From: Endothia cerciana
Taxonomy: Eukaryota; Ascomycota; Sordariomycetes; Diaporthales; Cryphonectriaceae
Direction: 5' to 3'
DNA: 64,000 bases
Assembly (NCBI GenBank): GCA_026119935.1
Contig: JALRMH010000088.1
Location: 1-64,000, forward strand
The notes under the pieces are model-generated. The model worked only from the letters and a program-made list of their open reading frames with translations. It did not search any database and had not been told where the DNA came from. Numbering within the stretch: the first letter of the stretch is position 1; each line of letters opens with the position of its first letter. This document shows, piece by piece, positions 21,750-33,644 of this stretch. The translations under genes and the position numbers were made by a program.

Positions 21750-22280
21750 GAAGCTGGCGGAGGCGATAATCAGGGGAGGTAGGTGGTTTTCTTGGACGAC
21801 GGATAGCCAGAAGGGTGGATGATGAGGGGCCCCTGCTGTGGAAGAGGGAGGGTGCTTAAGAAAAGTAGTGGGATCAACCCTCCATTGACTGACGGCGTCT
21901 TCAGCCAGGATTGGGTTCCTCGGCTGACGTCGTTCTTGGATGCTCACGATAAGTCCAGGAACACCACGCAGGTGCAACATCACCCACAGCTGCTCGGCAC
22001 CCCGTCTCGGGGTCAGAAGCTGCACTGGTGATTTCGTAGCAGCATCTGGGAAGGAATAATAAAAGTGCATTCAATGAGCTTGGGGATAGAGCATTGGAAC
22101 ATGACCACACTGAAGGGTGAAAGAGCTCTTGATGTCCCATGGCCCGTGACCTCTTCCTCTTCGTGGATCGGGGTGTTTGATTAGCAGCCACTGGAAGCTG
22201 GGGATGAAGCTTTAGATTTGGCATATTCCTCACGCACAATCATCCAGAAGAGCCCACCCGAGGAAATCCTTATATCCAGC
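21750..22280. other. Intergenic, nothing recognised
   Basis: Junction between the house-keeping block and the accessory region. Base composition becomes less G/C-rich. No gene supported. Confidence 0.5.
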
Positions 22281-24119
22281 TTAAGCTATATAGATCATCT
22301 GCTCCTCAACATCCCATTCGACCCAATCCTTGCTCTCCTCGCTACCAAACATGGGCATATCCAAGCCATCATGTGGATTTCGGTATGACTGCTTGCCTGC
22401 TATCCATGCGTCTCCTACAAGGAGGAACCGCCGCTGTCCTGAATTTGACTCTTCATCTACCTCGCGCAGTAATGAATGGTGTAGCGTCCCCGAAGATAAT
22501 ACAGCATAAATCACCTTCCGCTGCCGCCCAGGGAACAGTGCCTATATAGCCTCTCTCGGTACATACGATCCTTCGGCCCCGTGCAAGCCTTGAGATCCCC
22601 TGATGAACCAGTGGAAATGTGTGCTCAAGGTCACTTGAATGCGACGGCTCATCAGATCCCCTCCACAGCCCGAGCAGCCTCTCCGTTTCCCTCACCCGGC
22701 TCGACCATTCCCCTGGATAGCTACGCTGTGTAAGAGCAGCTAATAAGGCCAAGGGTAGGTCCTCGGGTACATAAGCTGAGTTATCATCGAAGTTGCTCAA
22801 CGACCGCCAGAGTGGCGCAATATCTGCTAGCCGGACTGGGTCCCGAAACTGTTCTGAAAGACGTTTGATGCGATCGACCAGGACGCCCTCTGACACCAAG
22901 GCAATCTTGTTTAATCGTTGGTCTTGCATGGTTTCCAAATGTTTTCGTACGGTGGCGGCCGAGAAGGCCTGGGCTATCGTACGGATTTCGGACTGAATGT
23001 GTACGGATACTCCAGCGAGGAACCCACGTTGGGGGCTCTCTTGTCGGTAAGTGTATCCTTGGTGTGCTGGACGTAATGCAGAGCCTTCAGACCCCCCCGG
23101 AGGAGATATTGACGTGCTAGATCGGTGTACACCGCTTCTGCTGACTTTGTGTAATCCGGCTCCAAGATCAAGTCCGAAGCCGAGACTCGTCCGGTGGAGG
23201 TATTCCTCGCATCCAGAGACAGGAAGGCATAGATCCTGTCGATGGGCTCCTCGACTTGCAAGGACCGACCGTAGTCGAGGACTACCGGAAAATGAAGCTC
23301 CGTCCCACTCCGATGACCATACGCGAATGCCTCCTTCCTATATCTAAACCCGTATAAGTGTGAGTGCAGCGCTGCAGAGTGAAGTCCGGTGACCTCGAGG
23401 CACCGGGACTGCAGCCATCGCATACAGCGCACCAAGGCGCGATGGCTTATTTCTGCGATCGGACCCCAGAGGACTACTGCTTCTCGGGCCGATGCTGCCT
23501 CCTGGACAACCCAACCCCGACGGAACCATGGCTGGGCGGAGTAGATCTAGCAGATGTCGCGTTCCGGAATCCTTTCTTAAACGTTCTTTCATCCGCGCTG
23601 ATGGGAACCTGAATCTACTACCCCTCGCTGGGTCAATCTTGCTGAGTTCTTCCTCGATCATCTTGTCTAGCTATGACACTAAACCCTGAACCAACCGCGC
23701 GACCGTCATCGTCACCGACGATATGGATCAAGACCCTCCGCGCACGGGGATGGATCTGGCCTATCAGGGCAACCTGATGGCATTTCTCCTCATCGTTGTC
23801 CTGGTTGATACAGATCGAGTCGGCCCACAGCGACCGCGGCTCGGGTGCATGTCGTACTCGCTTTATGGCCTTGGACAGGTTTTACGTGATACAGGTTGTC
23901 TTGCCGTTGCAAGAAATCATTTCACGCTTCACCTTGCTGCCCCGGACGTACGAGATCGCCTCAAAGTCCGGGTGGTCGTCTAGATTGGCGGTCTTCAGCT
24001 CGCAGACGAGGGATCGCGGCCAATGCCTGGCGCGAGCACCAGGTAGCGGATGAAGTCGCCCCGGGGAGGTCTTCGTAGTTCCTCGCTTCAGCGTCGTCGT
24101 GAGTAGGGCCGGGCGACAT
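22281..24119 (-). pseudogene. Decayed HET-domain (heterokaryon incompatibility) gene
   Basis: HET-domain proteins trigger cell death after fusion of incompatible fungal individuals; this copy cannot make an intact one. On the minus strand, in order, the three classic HET blocks are legible: ISYVRGS (about 23972-23931; the usual Trp is Arg), LWADSICINQDNDEE (about 23830-23785) and WFRRGWVVQEAA (about 23531-23495). The EPIDRIYAFLSL block and a C-terminal GYIGTVPW..GDLCCIIFG region follow. They lie in different frames. Visible damage: shifts near 24065, 24010, 23545, 22965 and 22485, plus an in-frame stop (TAA, 23883-23881). No splice sites reconcile these steps. The ATG at 24119 is the likely ancestral start. 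The similarity of order and spacing makes the family certain; the exact number of lesions is approximate. Confidence 0.8.
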
Positions 24120-25158
24120 GGCGTTCAGCAGGCTGGGCTTCGGTAATGAAGAGTGGCCAAGCCCTACAAGGAAGATTGCAGGTCGGGAGAGATCCAGCAG
24201 ACGAGAGGGCAGGGTCAGGAGACCCACTGCCTTTTAAAATGAATACCCAATCTGAAGGCAGGCTGTGCCTAGGGCGGCCTCCATTGCTTCGGGTGGCCGT
24301 CCACTCACTGCCTGATTGCATGTATGGCTGCAGCATGTGCATGTGTATCAACCAGTAGCGATCCCTATTCACCATCCTCTGTTAAATAGAATAACACCCT
24401 GGATCGCACTAGCGAATCCTAGCCACTTGAGCTTGGTATCAATCTGCCAGTCCGCATCGCCGCGAAGTTGGTGCTGCCCTTTTTTCTCCCCCCCCCCCCC
24501 TTCCAATATCCAGACAGCTGCTACAGCGGATGGCACAGCAGAATCGTACATAGTAGTTACTATGGGACAGACCCCCCCCCCCCCCGGGGTACAAGGCACA
24601 AGACGCTTAGAGCCTCATATCCATCAGTGTAACGGAGAACGCCCAGCGCGCCATAAGTGGTTCTGGTTGAGGTAAAGATGCACTATAGCAAACAACGCAA
24701 AGTAGTCTTACAACCCCGACTGCTACTGGTCTGCACTGAACGTGATACAAAAAGGCATTCTGTCTGCGAGGCACGGATACAAAAACCTGGCACAGAAACT
24801 CTTGGGAAACACTAGGGGTTCTGACTAGAATGTGTGTTCTTATTTGCCCTGTGCTTCAATGATTGATATACAATAAGCATTCCAGGACCATCCCACTCCT
24901 GACAGATCCTCAGCCAGGATTGTGCCCACCCTACTACCACGCAGATTTGGGTAAGGGCCCAATGTCTGTATTCCTCTTTCAGCAATGTTGCTCATCTCGA
25001 AGTCGTTGCTTCGTCTCGGTGAAGGGCGCAGCCATGTCATCCCGTCCACAATAAAAGTCCTCCATCTGTTGTCGTTCTAGTGCCATGTTATTCGCATCAG
25101 TGTTTCACACCAAGAACCAGGAAACATGTCCTTCATTTACCAAAAAAGTAGATGAGCC
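24120..25158. other. Intergenic with two long C runs
   Basis: No gene seen. C13 at 24488-24500 and C14 at 24572-24585 are separated by about 70 bases; such runs are weak points for assembly. Confidence 0.5.
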
Positions 25159-26025
25159 CTAGGAAAAGAACAGCGCGGGCCAGATATTCATGGCCGTCTT
25201 GACGCCCGACTCGACAGGCAGCCCGGCATGCTTTGTCCGCACGTCGCCCGTCCCGTTCGCAAGCAGGTTCACCCAGAACACCGCGTTCCCCTTCACGGGC
25301 CTCACCGCGATGCCCCCGCCCTCGTGCACCCTCCACAGCGCCGCGCCCCCCTGCCGCGCCACCTCGGCGACCGCCTTGGCCGGCGCGCTCACGTTGGGGA
25401 ACCACGTCTCGCCCCCGGCGCACCCGTCCTCGAGCACGGGCAGGAACGTCGCGGCGCGGTTCCACCGGGCGCCGTCCCGCTCCGGCAGCTTGTCCTCGGC
25501 GAACCAGTCGAAGTGCGCGTCGAACTTCTGCCCCGGCCCGTAGCGGACCAGCTGCAGGGGGAGCACGTCGTCGCCCTGCGGGACGGTCAGGACCGTGCCC
25601 AGGAAGGCCACGGCGCGGTCGCGCACGCACCGGGCGGCCGGCAGGTCGACGGGGAGGATGGCCGAGTGCGAGGTGCGCGCCGGGTTCCTCACCCTCTTGC
25701 CGTCCCTGCGGTGGATGCCGGACGGCTCGAAGAGCGGCTCGCTGGCCTGAAGGAGGGCGGGGATCTCGGCCGGGGCGAGGAAGTCGTGGATGTAGATCAG
25801 GAGGGGGTCCACGCTGATGATCTCCGTGGTGTATGCGTGCGGCTGGCAGGTGAAGGGCCCAGGGCCCTGGGGCCCGGTGAGTAGTGTGGCCAGCCATGGG
25901 GGAGGTATAAATGGCATCGATGCCGAGGAGAGTAGGGGAAGTCCATGGTGCTGGAGCAGCGGGCTCACAAGGGCCCCGATGAGCGCCGCCGCCGCCGCCC
26001 CTAGTGCCCTTGTTAACAAGGTCAT
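25159..26025 (-). CDS. Prolyl 4-hydroxylase-like 2-oxoglutarate/Fe(II) dioxygenase
   Basis: Predicted Fe(II)- and 2-oxoglutarate-dependent hydroxylase of the P4H alpha-subunit type, 288 aa, one exon. A hydrophobic N-terminal segment (about 5-35, rich in Ala/Leu) suggests a signal anchor into the secretory system, where fungal P4H-like enzymes act. The double-stranded beta-helix signature is complete: His171 and Asp173 in FDAHFDWF, distal His266 in KHAGLPV and the 2-oxoglutarate-binding Lys276 ten residues later (SGVKTAMN). Upstream features PLQLVRYGPGQKFDAHFDWF and GGETWFPN are family hallmarks. Length agrees with other fungal P4H-like proteins. Substrate unknown. Its own leader on the minus strand is strongly pyrimidine-rich (26060-26120). 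Confidence 0.9.
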   Translation of the reverse strand: MTLLTRALGAAAAALIGALVSPLLQHHGLPLLSSASMPFIPPPWLATLLTGPQGPGPFTCQPHAYTTEIISVDPLLIYIHDFLAPAEIPALLQASEPLFEPSGIHRRDGKRVRNPARTSHSAILPVDLPAARCVRDRAVAFLGTVLTVPQGDDVLPLQLVRYGPGQKFDAHFDWFAEDKLPERDGARWNRAATFLPVLEDGCAGGETWFPNVSAPAKAVAEVARQGGAALWRVHEGGGIAVRPVKGNAVFWVNLLANGTGDVRTKHAGLPVESGVKTAMNIWPALFFS

Positions 26026-27163
26026 ATCTTAGGCGGCCCTTAACATGTTCGCTAGGCTCCATGGAAAAGAGGAAGAGAAGAAGAAGAGAAAGAAGGGAGG
26101 AAGAAAAAAAAGAAGTGGCCGAGTTGGAGATATTGATCGACAAGAATCTTCTTTTCCTGTATTAGGCACCATGCGAGCCTAGGAGAGACGTTTAACCACC
26201 TTCCTTATTCGGTTCTTTATAAACCCTCTGAGTGAAACAAAGCGACCATACTATACTAGAAACGAGCGACGCTGGACAGCCACGAGCATCCCCACAGGTC
26301 ACGCGTCACAACCTCGCAAGGAGAAATCTTATCTATTTTTATCTTCTTCCGTGCAATACACCTTTCCCATCCTTGAGAGCGTTGCTTGGGGACCGTAGCG
26401 GGTGGCGAGGTTTGGGGCCTGACCATGCAGGTCGAGACTCGGATGGCGGCACTCATCTATCTGGTCTTTGTCGGCCCAGACTGAGGGCAGGGGGTCAGTG
26501 TTTCTGTCACAGCCTCCGCAAGCGCAGGCCACTCCGGCTGACTGGGAATGAGGTATGCTCTGGTCATACAGCACGTGATTACTCCAGAAATAGAATGAGC
26601 TTCTGGCAGCCAATATATATTGTAACTCTTGTTCATGCTACATTCAAGACTATTCTGCTCCCCATTGGAAGCAGTGCCTGGCTCAAGTAGAATGTACTAT
26701 TAGTTGCAAATAACCCATGTACAGTGTCTTTTATTCCCGGGGTAATCACGTGCTGTGTGTTGGCTTCGTACAGTTTCGCGTGTCGGCATCTTCCCAACCC
26801 CCGCTGTATGAGGTTGCAGGCTTCAACTCGGACTGACGAGAACGGATGGAGTCTACGATATCCAGAGTACGTGGGCTTCAAAGGACATGCGTGTAATGCA
26901 CAAGAAGGGCCTCGAAACGCTGTATCTATCACGCCCGCCAGACTGGAAAGGCCTAATTAGACTTGGCGTGAAACAACGCCTGGATATAACATTTTGCAGA
27001 TAGCCGTGGTAGCGAAGTGGGAAAATTAATCCCAAGGCCCCACATCCGTCCGCCCCCGCCCTTCCGTCCATCCTGGGTCAGCTACAGCCAATATACTGTG
27101 TAGTATCTGCCACCCACCCTTGGCCTCCGAAGAGGCGACTAAGGTCGCTACCTCAACTCAATA
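26026..27163. other. Intergenic; CT-rich leader of the dioxygenase gene
   Basis: The first 100 bases are purine-rich on + (pyrimidine-rich in the dioxygenase transcript direction). The rest shows no convincing exon. Confidence 0.5.
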
Positions 27164-28262
27164 TTACTCGACGAATAGACCAACAGTCTCCTTTGCGGTC
27201 TTAAATAGCCGCGTCACCTGGCCCAGAGTGGCAGGTTGCTGGCCTGCAACGGCCGGCAGCTGGCCACCGATCTCGTACTGGAGCGTACCGCTGTAACTCC
27301 TGGACGGGAGCAGCCGCACCCTTAAGACGCTGTAGTTGTCAAAAGCCATCAGGATGCCCGAGCCAACGCGGTAAGTGGTACCGGGGAACGCATAAGCGGC
27401 CTGTCGGGCCAGGATCGGCGTCATGAACGAAGCGGTGGGCAAGTCACCCTGGGCCGAGGTGATGCTGCTGACGACGGGAGGCTCGAATAGCCCTTCTTCC
27501 AAGTCGAGAACGTCCATTGGGTCTGGGCCGGGGACACCGACGTGTCCAGGGCATGGGTGACGAACATATCGCTGACATCTTGCCACTCCACGCGAAGGGA
27601 GGATGCCGCGCTATAGATACAATGTCAGCGTCCAACACTACGCGCGATCATTATCCTAGACGTCTGCAGAGAACGAAAATACAGGGAAGCATGCAAGGGA
27701 GCACCCTGCGTGCCGGACTCAAAGGTCCACAGCTCGAGCTTGGACTTCCAGGGAGTGCCCTCCCCTGTACCACTGCTGGATCATCGCCAGGATATCCTCC
27801 TTGGCGCCGAACCGGCCGCACCAGACATTCCCGGCCGTCCAGGCCGTGTCGCCATCTTGGATTCCGTCCGCCCAGAGGACTGCCAAGTCACCGGAAGTCG
27901 CCTCCAGGCCGACGTGGTAAGCGTTGGGATCCTTCGAAGGCGAAAGATCGCGCCCGGCGAGTCTGTAAACACCATCATCAATCTTGTGGGCGGCATTCCA
28001 GGTTGTCTGTCCTGAGGGCTGCGGCACAGACAGCGTAGCTTGCTTCAACAGATTCTATGACTCTACCGATGTTTTGTTTGTAGGCGCCGACCGTGAATAG
28101 ACGGTTCCGTATTGCGGCACCGCGTTCCAGGCGCCAGCGGAGCCGCGCGGCGTGCGCGGGCAGCTCAACCTCGAGTCTGTTGGGGTCGGCGACGGAGAGG
28201 ATGGGGGGTCCAACCTGATCTTGCTGTAGGTGTGCGGCAACGTCTTCGTGCACATCGCGCAC
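27164..28262 (-). pseudogene. Decayed coding region of unknown family
   Basis: I do not recognise the protein. Protein-like segments follow one another on the minus strand but in shifting frames: RLEVELPAHAARLRWRLERG (near 28180), then AAHKIDDGVYRLAGRDLSPS with LAVLWADGIQDGDTAW (27990-27840), then KSKLELWTFESGTQGAPLHA (27760-27690), LRVEWQDVSDMFVTHALD (27600-27545) and a last open stretch of about 100 codons ending KETVGLFVE and a stop at 27164. At least four frame steps lie between them. One or two could be introns, but not all have splice sites. Aromatic-rich repeats hint at a beta-structured enzyme or lectin-like protein; that is a guess. Confidence 0.45.
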
Positions 28263-29679
28263 CGGTTCGGCGGCTGCATCGCAATGGGCTGCACGTCCGC
28301 GAGCTGGCAGACGAGCTGCATAAGTTTATCTCGGAGGGGCCAAGCCGCTTGACGCGGATGATGTGATTGTGCCCAGGATCCGCAAGCTCAGCGGGCCAAG
28401 GGGCCGGTGGCCTGTTGGTGAGACCTTCCTTGTTCATGTCTAGCTGAAGGGCAGGCCGCACACGACAGTGTGATGCAAGGCTGTGGTAAATCCGCGTATC
28501 TTTTCTGCCTCTCGCGTAATGTGCTAATTTGTAGATACAGAACGTCGTTCTCATGGAACAACATCAGGCAGAGGGATCTTTCAAATTGTACGCAGTCAGT
28601 CCGGGGAGAGACTATCCCCTTCTCCTTCGCACACCAGAGGACCCCCAACTCGACCGCTCGTGAGCTCGAGGTATAAGTGACGGAGGTCTGAGGCTTGACG
28701 CGTGAATGTAACGTGCGAGACAGCGAGACGGTTCCTGAGATGACACAAAGATTGTGGCTTGATGTTACTTTCCTCTGTTCCGTTATTATAGCTGCCCCGA
28801 CTGAATAATAGCATGGGCCGAGCTATGACACAGTTCCTTGAAAGACGTATATGTTTTGTTCTCTCCTTGCTTTAAAAAAGAAAAAAAAAAAAAAAAAAAA
28901 GCACCTGCTTACGATTTACATTAGATACTATAATATCAATTTGTAAATATAGTTAATCGTCATAAAGGTTCATGCGTTATTGCCTAGAAATTGCTCACCC
29001 TCGGGCTTACTTCAACCACACCGCTTGTAGTTCTAATTCTGCAGCTGACCTGAACCAAGTATAACTTCAGAGCATTGAAGAAGGCGAGGCACGGGCAAAA
29101 AATTGTATTGAGGAATCTATAAACAAGTAAGAAACTTTCCGATGAAGCTGTCTTCCAGATGTCATAGATACTCCTGTTCCCTTTTCCACCTCTCACACCT
29201 CAATATCTGGAAAGGTAAGATCTCATAGAAGTGAGGAGACAGAATGGCTCGATCCAGGATGAAATGGAGAAACGGGAAAGTTGATCATCCCTATCAGCGA
29301 GGACCCGGTGTGCTTCGCTTCTTTGTCAACGGCCATAGAGGGAAGACACGCCAGCGGTTCCGGCAGAAAATCATTTGAATGCCAATCTGGGACGTAAAAG
29401 ATTTGACGACGATCGGGGAATCAAGACAGAAACACCGTATGCGGAAAGCAGATTGGAGATATAGCAATGCCACACCGACCAGACGACCATCGAAGTTAGG
29501 AGTCAACAAATGAAGCCACCATGCCCTGATCTGGATGCAGAAACACATATCATCTAGAGCCATATGACTTGGCTCGCTGGTTGTGACTGCTTGATCCATT
29601 AGCCCCATTCCCTGTGCCCCCACCCCCCCAACACGCCCCCCAAAAAAGGTGGGTTTCAAGAACAGCGTGCATGCTGGCA
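28263..29679. other. Gene-poor AT-rich interval with poly-A tract
   Basis: A run TTTAAAAAAG followed by A20 (28874-28900) sits in AT-rich DNA (28850-28990). It could be the 3' tail of an old retroposed sequence or a simple homopolymer. Some coding-like residue on the minus strand up to about 28650 may belong to the decayed gene on the left. Nothing else supported. Confidence 0.45.
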
Positions 29680-31559
29680 TTAATGTATACGTCGTCTCTT
29701 TCCGCTGGGAGCTAGTGGCGGCGGTGACATTGCGGCTTGAGGAAAGCTGGGTGCCGCTGACCCGACGTTCAACTGGCGAAGATTTTCGTCGACACTTGTT
29801 GGCTCCAGATGAGAGTGAGTCGAAGTCTGCCGGCTGACTGCACGTGAGCTGGAGGGTGGCGGTGGTATCTGCCCGTGGGAGTAATAAGTGTCCTCTCTCT
29901 GCAGCCAAATTCCCTTTTCTTCCCGGAACTTTTTTAATTTCTGGTCGATTTTCAGAATTGCTTTTCGAAAGTGGCCAGCAAGCTCTCCAACTCCGTAGCC
30001 ATACAAGATTTGTGCGAAGGTGGCCACAACTTCCTGCCGGTTCCATAGGCTACCTGCCCAGTAATCTTCGTATTCAAACTTTAGCGGGTACCCCTCGCGG
30101 ATGGGCTCCTTGAACTCTGCTTGGTTGTGGTTACCGCTCTCGCCTCCGTCTGTGGTATTTGAATCGGAGTTAATGTGGCAAGCCCGATGGATTCGAATCT
30201 TTACGCCCGTCGATGTTGCGACCACAGAGAAGAACCTCACTTTGTCGAAGAAAAGAGTCACAAACTCGTCTCCTTTCTCATCGTCGGCCTCTCTGAAGAA
30301 CTCATACATGTTGTGAAGGGCTTGACTCGCATTGTTGAGGCATTGGTTGAGGGCATCGTTATCGTCAACACTTGTGCTGCCCCTCTTGGCCTCAACTGTC
30401 AGGAAGTGGAAAGCCCGATCATCCATAGGCGGATCGATCGACTCATAACACACAAGCCGCTGCGCTGCGTAGGGAAACATGTTCCAATTAGTACCGTCAG
30501 GGAACAGGCTCTGTCGCCGGAATGCTATAGCCAGGTCCGGTCTTGGCCGTGGGACGAAACGATCCCCTTTTTGGGAGGCCATTGTAGGCATAGGTGGGCA
30601 CCCCCAGGTGCCTTCGACAGCAAAGTCGAGCGTTGCCTTGTCCATATTTCCATTTCCGTATATCAACCGGTACCGGTCGATCATGGAAATCAGTACCGTT
30701 CGTTGGAATATAGGTTCTAGGGACTGGTGTCCGCACTTCGTCCTGTCTAGCTTCCAAAGCCTATCATTATAGGCCTTTTCGATAGGGTCTTCTTCCTCAA
30801 TCCCCGCTGGCAGTGATTTGATTTCGTTGAGGCGCACATCCGAGCCTTGGGAGGGATCTAATGCCACATAACGGAGCTTCAGCCCTCTCCGGATTGTTGA
30901 GGTTTTCTTAGAAGTGAGACCAACCATCCTTGCGATGAGGTCGGGATCTGGCAGGATGATTTTTATAAGGTCAAGCGCTTCGTCATCTAATGGAGGCAGA
31001 TACCCAACACGCGTGTAAAAGATCTCCAAAGGATCCTCGTATCGAGAGCTGGAATGCTCTGATGTTTCGTGGCCAATGCTGCTCTCGATGATGTCCTCAA
31101 CGGTGTCCAAGGCTCTGTCGCTGCCTGAGGAAACCTGCGGGCTCCTTTCCGCTCCTTGGCCGGGCTCTGGGTGGTCCCGATCGAGACTGGTAATGGGCTG
31201 AAGGGATTGAGGTGCCCTGCTGCTGGCACGTTGTGTCCCAGTTCGTCCACCTTTGCGGAGGATTCTGTCAGGGTCGGACTCCCCATCCACCACCTCGCCC
31301 GGGGCAGATCTGGTTTTGCGACGGCCAGCGGAGGGTGGAACAGGGCCTTGGGGCCTTTTGTTCTTCTTTCGGGCTTGGCTGGCTGTGCTCTGGCGCTTAG
31401 CCTTCGCAGGAACTGTCTCGCCCGGAGCAGCTGTTGGTTTACGCCGACTAGTTGCCCTCTTTCTTGATCGCAATCCTCGGGTCAGCACTTATGTCCACCG
31501 GGACGGTGACCTGGTTGACAACTAAGATCTGTAGCTCACCTCTTCGTCTGACCCGGCAT
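29680..31559 (-). CDS. DUF7924-like fungal protein with PD-(D/E)XK-like signature
   Basis: About 600 aa, two exons proposed: 31559-31540 and 31462-29680, with a 77-base intron containing a CTGAC branch site. The join gives MPGQTKRKRATSRRKPT. The long exon alone has no ATG for almost 190 codons, so a 5' exon is required; the exact splice is inferred. The N-terminal 150 residues are basic and disordered (nuclear-localisation-like). The central domain resembles the fungal DUF7924 family: VPRPRPDLAIAF (Asp near 316), LFPDGTNWNMFPYAAQRLVC and AFHFLTVEAKRG (Glu-x-Lys near 364-366). Pro-Asp followed about 48 residues later by Glu-Ala-Lys is the spacing style of a PD-(D/E)XK nuclease core. The C terminus ends KRRRIH. 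Function unknown. Confidence 0.75.
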
Positions 31560-33644
31560 TCTGGCTCAGCGGCGTGTTGAAAGGCGTGAATTCTAGGCAC
31601 TTCCTTGAAGAAACACTCATGGGAGGGCTGTCAGGGTTGAAAACTGCACTTTTGAATGCACGTCAACTGGCCATGGTTGCACAAGGGATCCCCCAGATCA
31701 TCCGAGGTGTGGAGAGCCTGCTATCTCAAGCAATCGGGTGAGACGTCCCCCCATGCAGTCGACGAGTAACCTGCTTGACCGGCGGGTAGGGGTTCATCAA
31801 CGTCGCATCGACCATTGAAAGTACTTGCCCGATCCGGGGTTTGCGGGTGTGGCTGGGAACCCATAGTGTTGGTTGCCAGATGAGGCCGAATGGTCGCCAT
31901 TAATTGCAGTATCCCGTCGGAGCACCTCCGCTTAGGTTAGGAAGCTAGGTAGAGGAGGTGTCCTCGTGCCAGAGGAGCGAGAAAGGATGCAGGTGTCTGA
32001 CCCCGCCCGGGCGCTGTGCCACCCGATTTCGCGCGAAGATAGGCACCCAGAGGTCTCGTCAAGAAACGATTGGACGTGTCACCAACCCACTAGACGGCGA
32101 CCATCCGTGCAGGATGTGACTACTCAGGTACCGGGTCAGAGGACGTGGTCGTGGGAAGATATATCAGCTGCTTGGCGCGGCACTGTCTGTTGAGCAGCAG
32201 CCGACGCTGTGAGGTGGGCACGCGGGTCTGTCTCATGCATCGACAGCCCATCTTTAGACTTTTGCTCAGCATGCTCCAGCCAGCTCTCCGCGGCCAGAGA
32301 CCGAGATGTCCGCACGCGGGCCCGGGAATGTTCCCATCAGCTGCATAGTACGCGTGAAGCGAATCCAAGATGCACGGACACGAGACCTTGAGGAACGGAA
32401 ATGACACTGGAAGAGGGATGACCAAGATCCGAGGCACGACAATGGACCAAGACCTGGCGTATCGTCTTAAGCTCACTGTCCAGAACGAAGGGCTACTGGG
32501 GCTATAAACGTGTGGTTGGTTGTATGGCTGTCTGGCTTCGGAGATGTCTGGGCCTCTGCGGAGCGTTTATCCATACTGCCCAACCATAACGAGGTCCATA
32601 TATGCACAAGGGTGTAGGTGTGGGTTCAGTAGCATTCGTCCAGGGCTGTGGAAGCTGGAGGTGCCGATCGCCGGCAGTCACGTAGGGGGCCCGCTGCTCT
32701 TGATATCTTAGTAACAGGATACTTCATCTTGCCTCAAGCAGTGGGACATTTGGGAGTGATCCGAGTTCCCCTCGAGAAGGGGCGCTTCTGTCCCTATTAC
32801 AAATCAGGATGGAGAGGCGATTTACCAGCCTGTCCAGTTTCTCTGGTCCGTACAACACCCCATGACGCCTTGTCCTCAGCAGGGTCGTTTGCTTCTGCCT
32901 CTGACCGCCCGTGACCCTGAGGCGACTATGTAGCCAACAGACAAAGTTTAGCATGTCCTCTTCTTCAAACCATCACAGGTCCTTCTATACCTTGCTCACA
33001 AGGCGAAACTGTCAGTGAAGCAGGGGATACACACACCACAGGTCTCCATAGCCAGCTGATTCGGCCGTGCGTTTACCACAGACCTCCCGGCTTGACTTTG
33101 TTGGTTGCGTGGACCACTGGCGGCGCGTACAAGGTCAACCACGCCAACCTGAGGGAATGTCAACTAACTGCAGCTAGCGACGGTGCCAGTCGGAGGGCCT
33201 CTAGAAGCTGCTCAGAGGACTGTTGAGGCCGCGGATTCCTGCGCCACGCGCGTCTTGCTCTGTTGTAATACTGCTCACGAAAAAGTCGGCAAGCTACGAA
33301 GGGCGGACGACACTTGTTGAATGGGTAGGACGAATGGCTTAGGGCATGTTGTTTTCACATGTCTCGCTGCACGTCCCACACTTGTCCCTCTTCTTACACG
33401 CCCAAGTTGCGGGGGCATCAGAGTGAAGCTTCCTGAACATCCCGAGTCAAACGCTGCAACCACCCAGCAAAGAAGCCGCTGCAAACGCGCCGTCAACACC
33501 AGACAGTACCCGCCGCGCTTGCCGCAGGTCTTGGTACTGTATACTCATGATACACTGCGGACACTGCTAATCTTCTTCATTCGTTGTACACCTTACTACG
33601 CCCATACGCATCGGAGGAAGGTTCGTCCACCAAGATGAGCCCCG
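31560..33644. other. Long gene-poor interval, nothing recognised
   Basis: About 2.1 kb. A short open frame from an ATG at 31620 (minus; MSVSSRKCLEFTPFNTPL) could be an alternative 5' exon of the DUF7924-like gene. No other coding signal, repeat or RNA gene is convincing. Confidence 0.45.

Noticed and set aside
21123..22070. 315-codon open frame on - opposite the 316-aa gene
   Set aside because: Composition typical of an antisense shadow (Arg/Pro/His-rich). The + frame has a better start and coiled-coil structure, although neither is proven.
25233..25884. Two open frames on + opposite the dioxygenase
   Set aside because: Shadows of the conserved P4H-like frame.
28874..28900. Poly-A tract as proof of a LINE insertion
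   Set aside because: No reverse transcriptase remnant or target duplication was found next to it.
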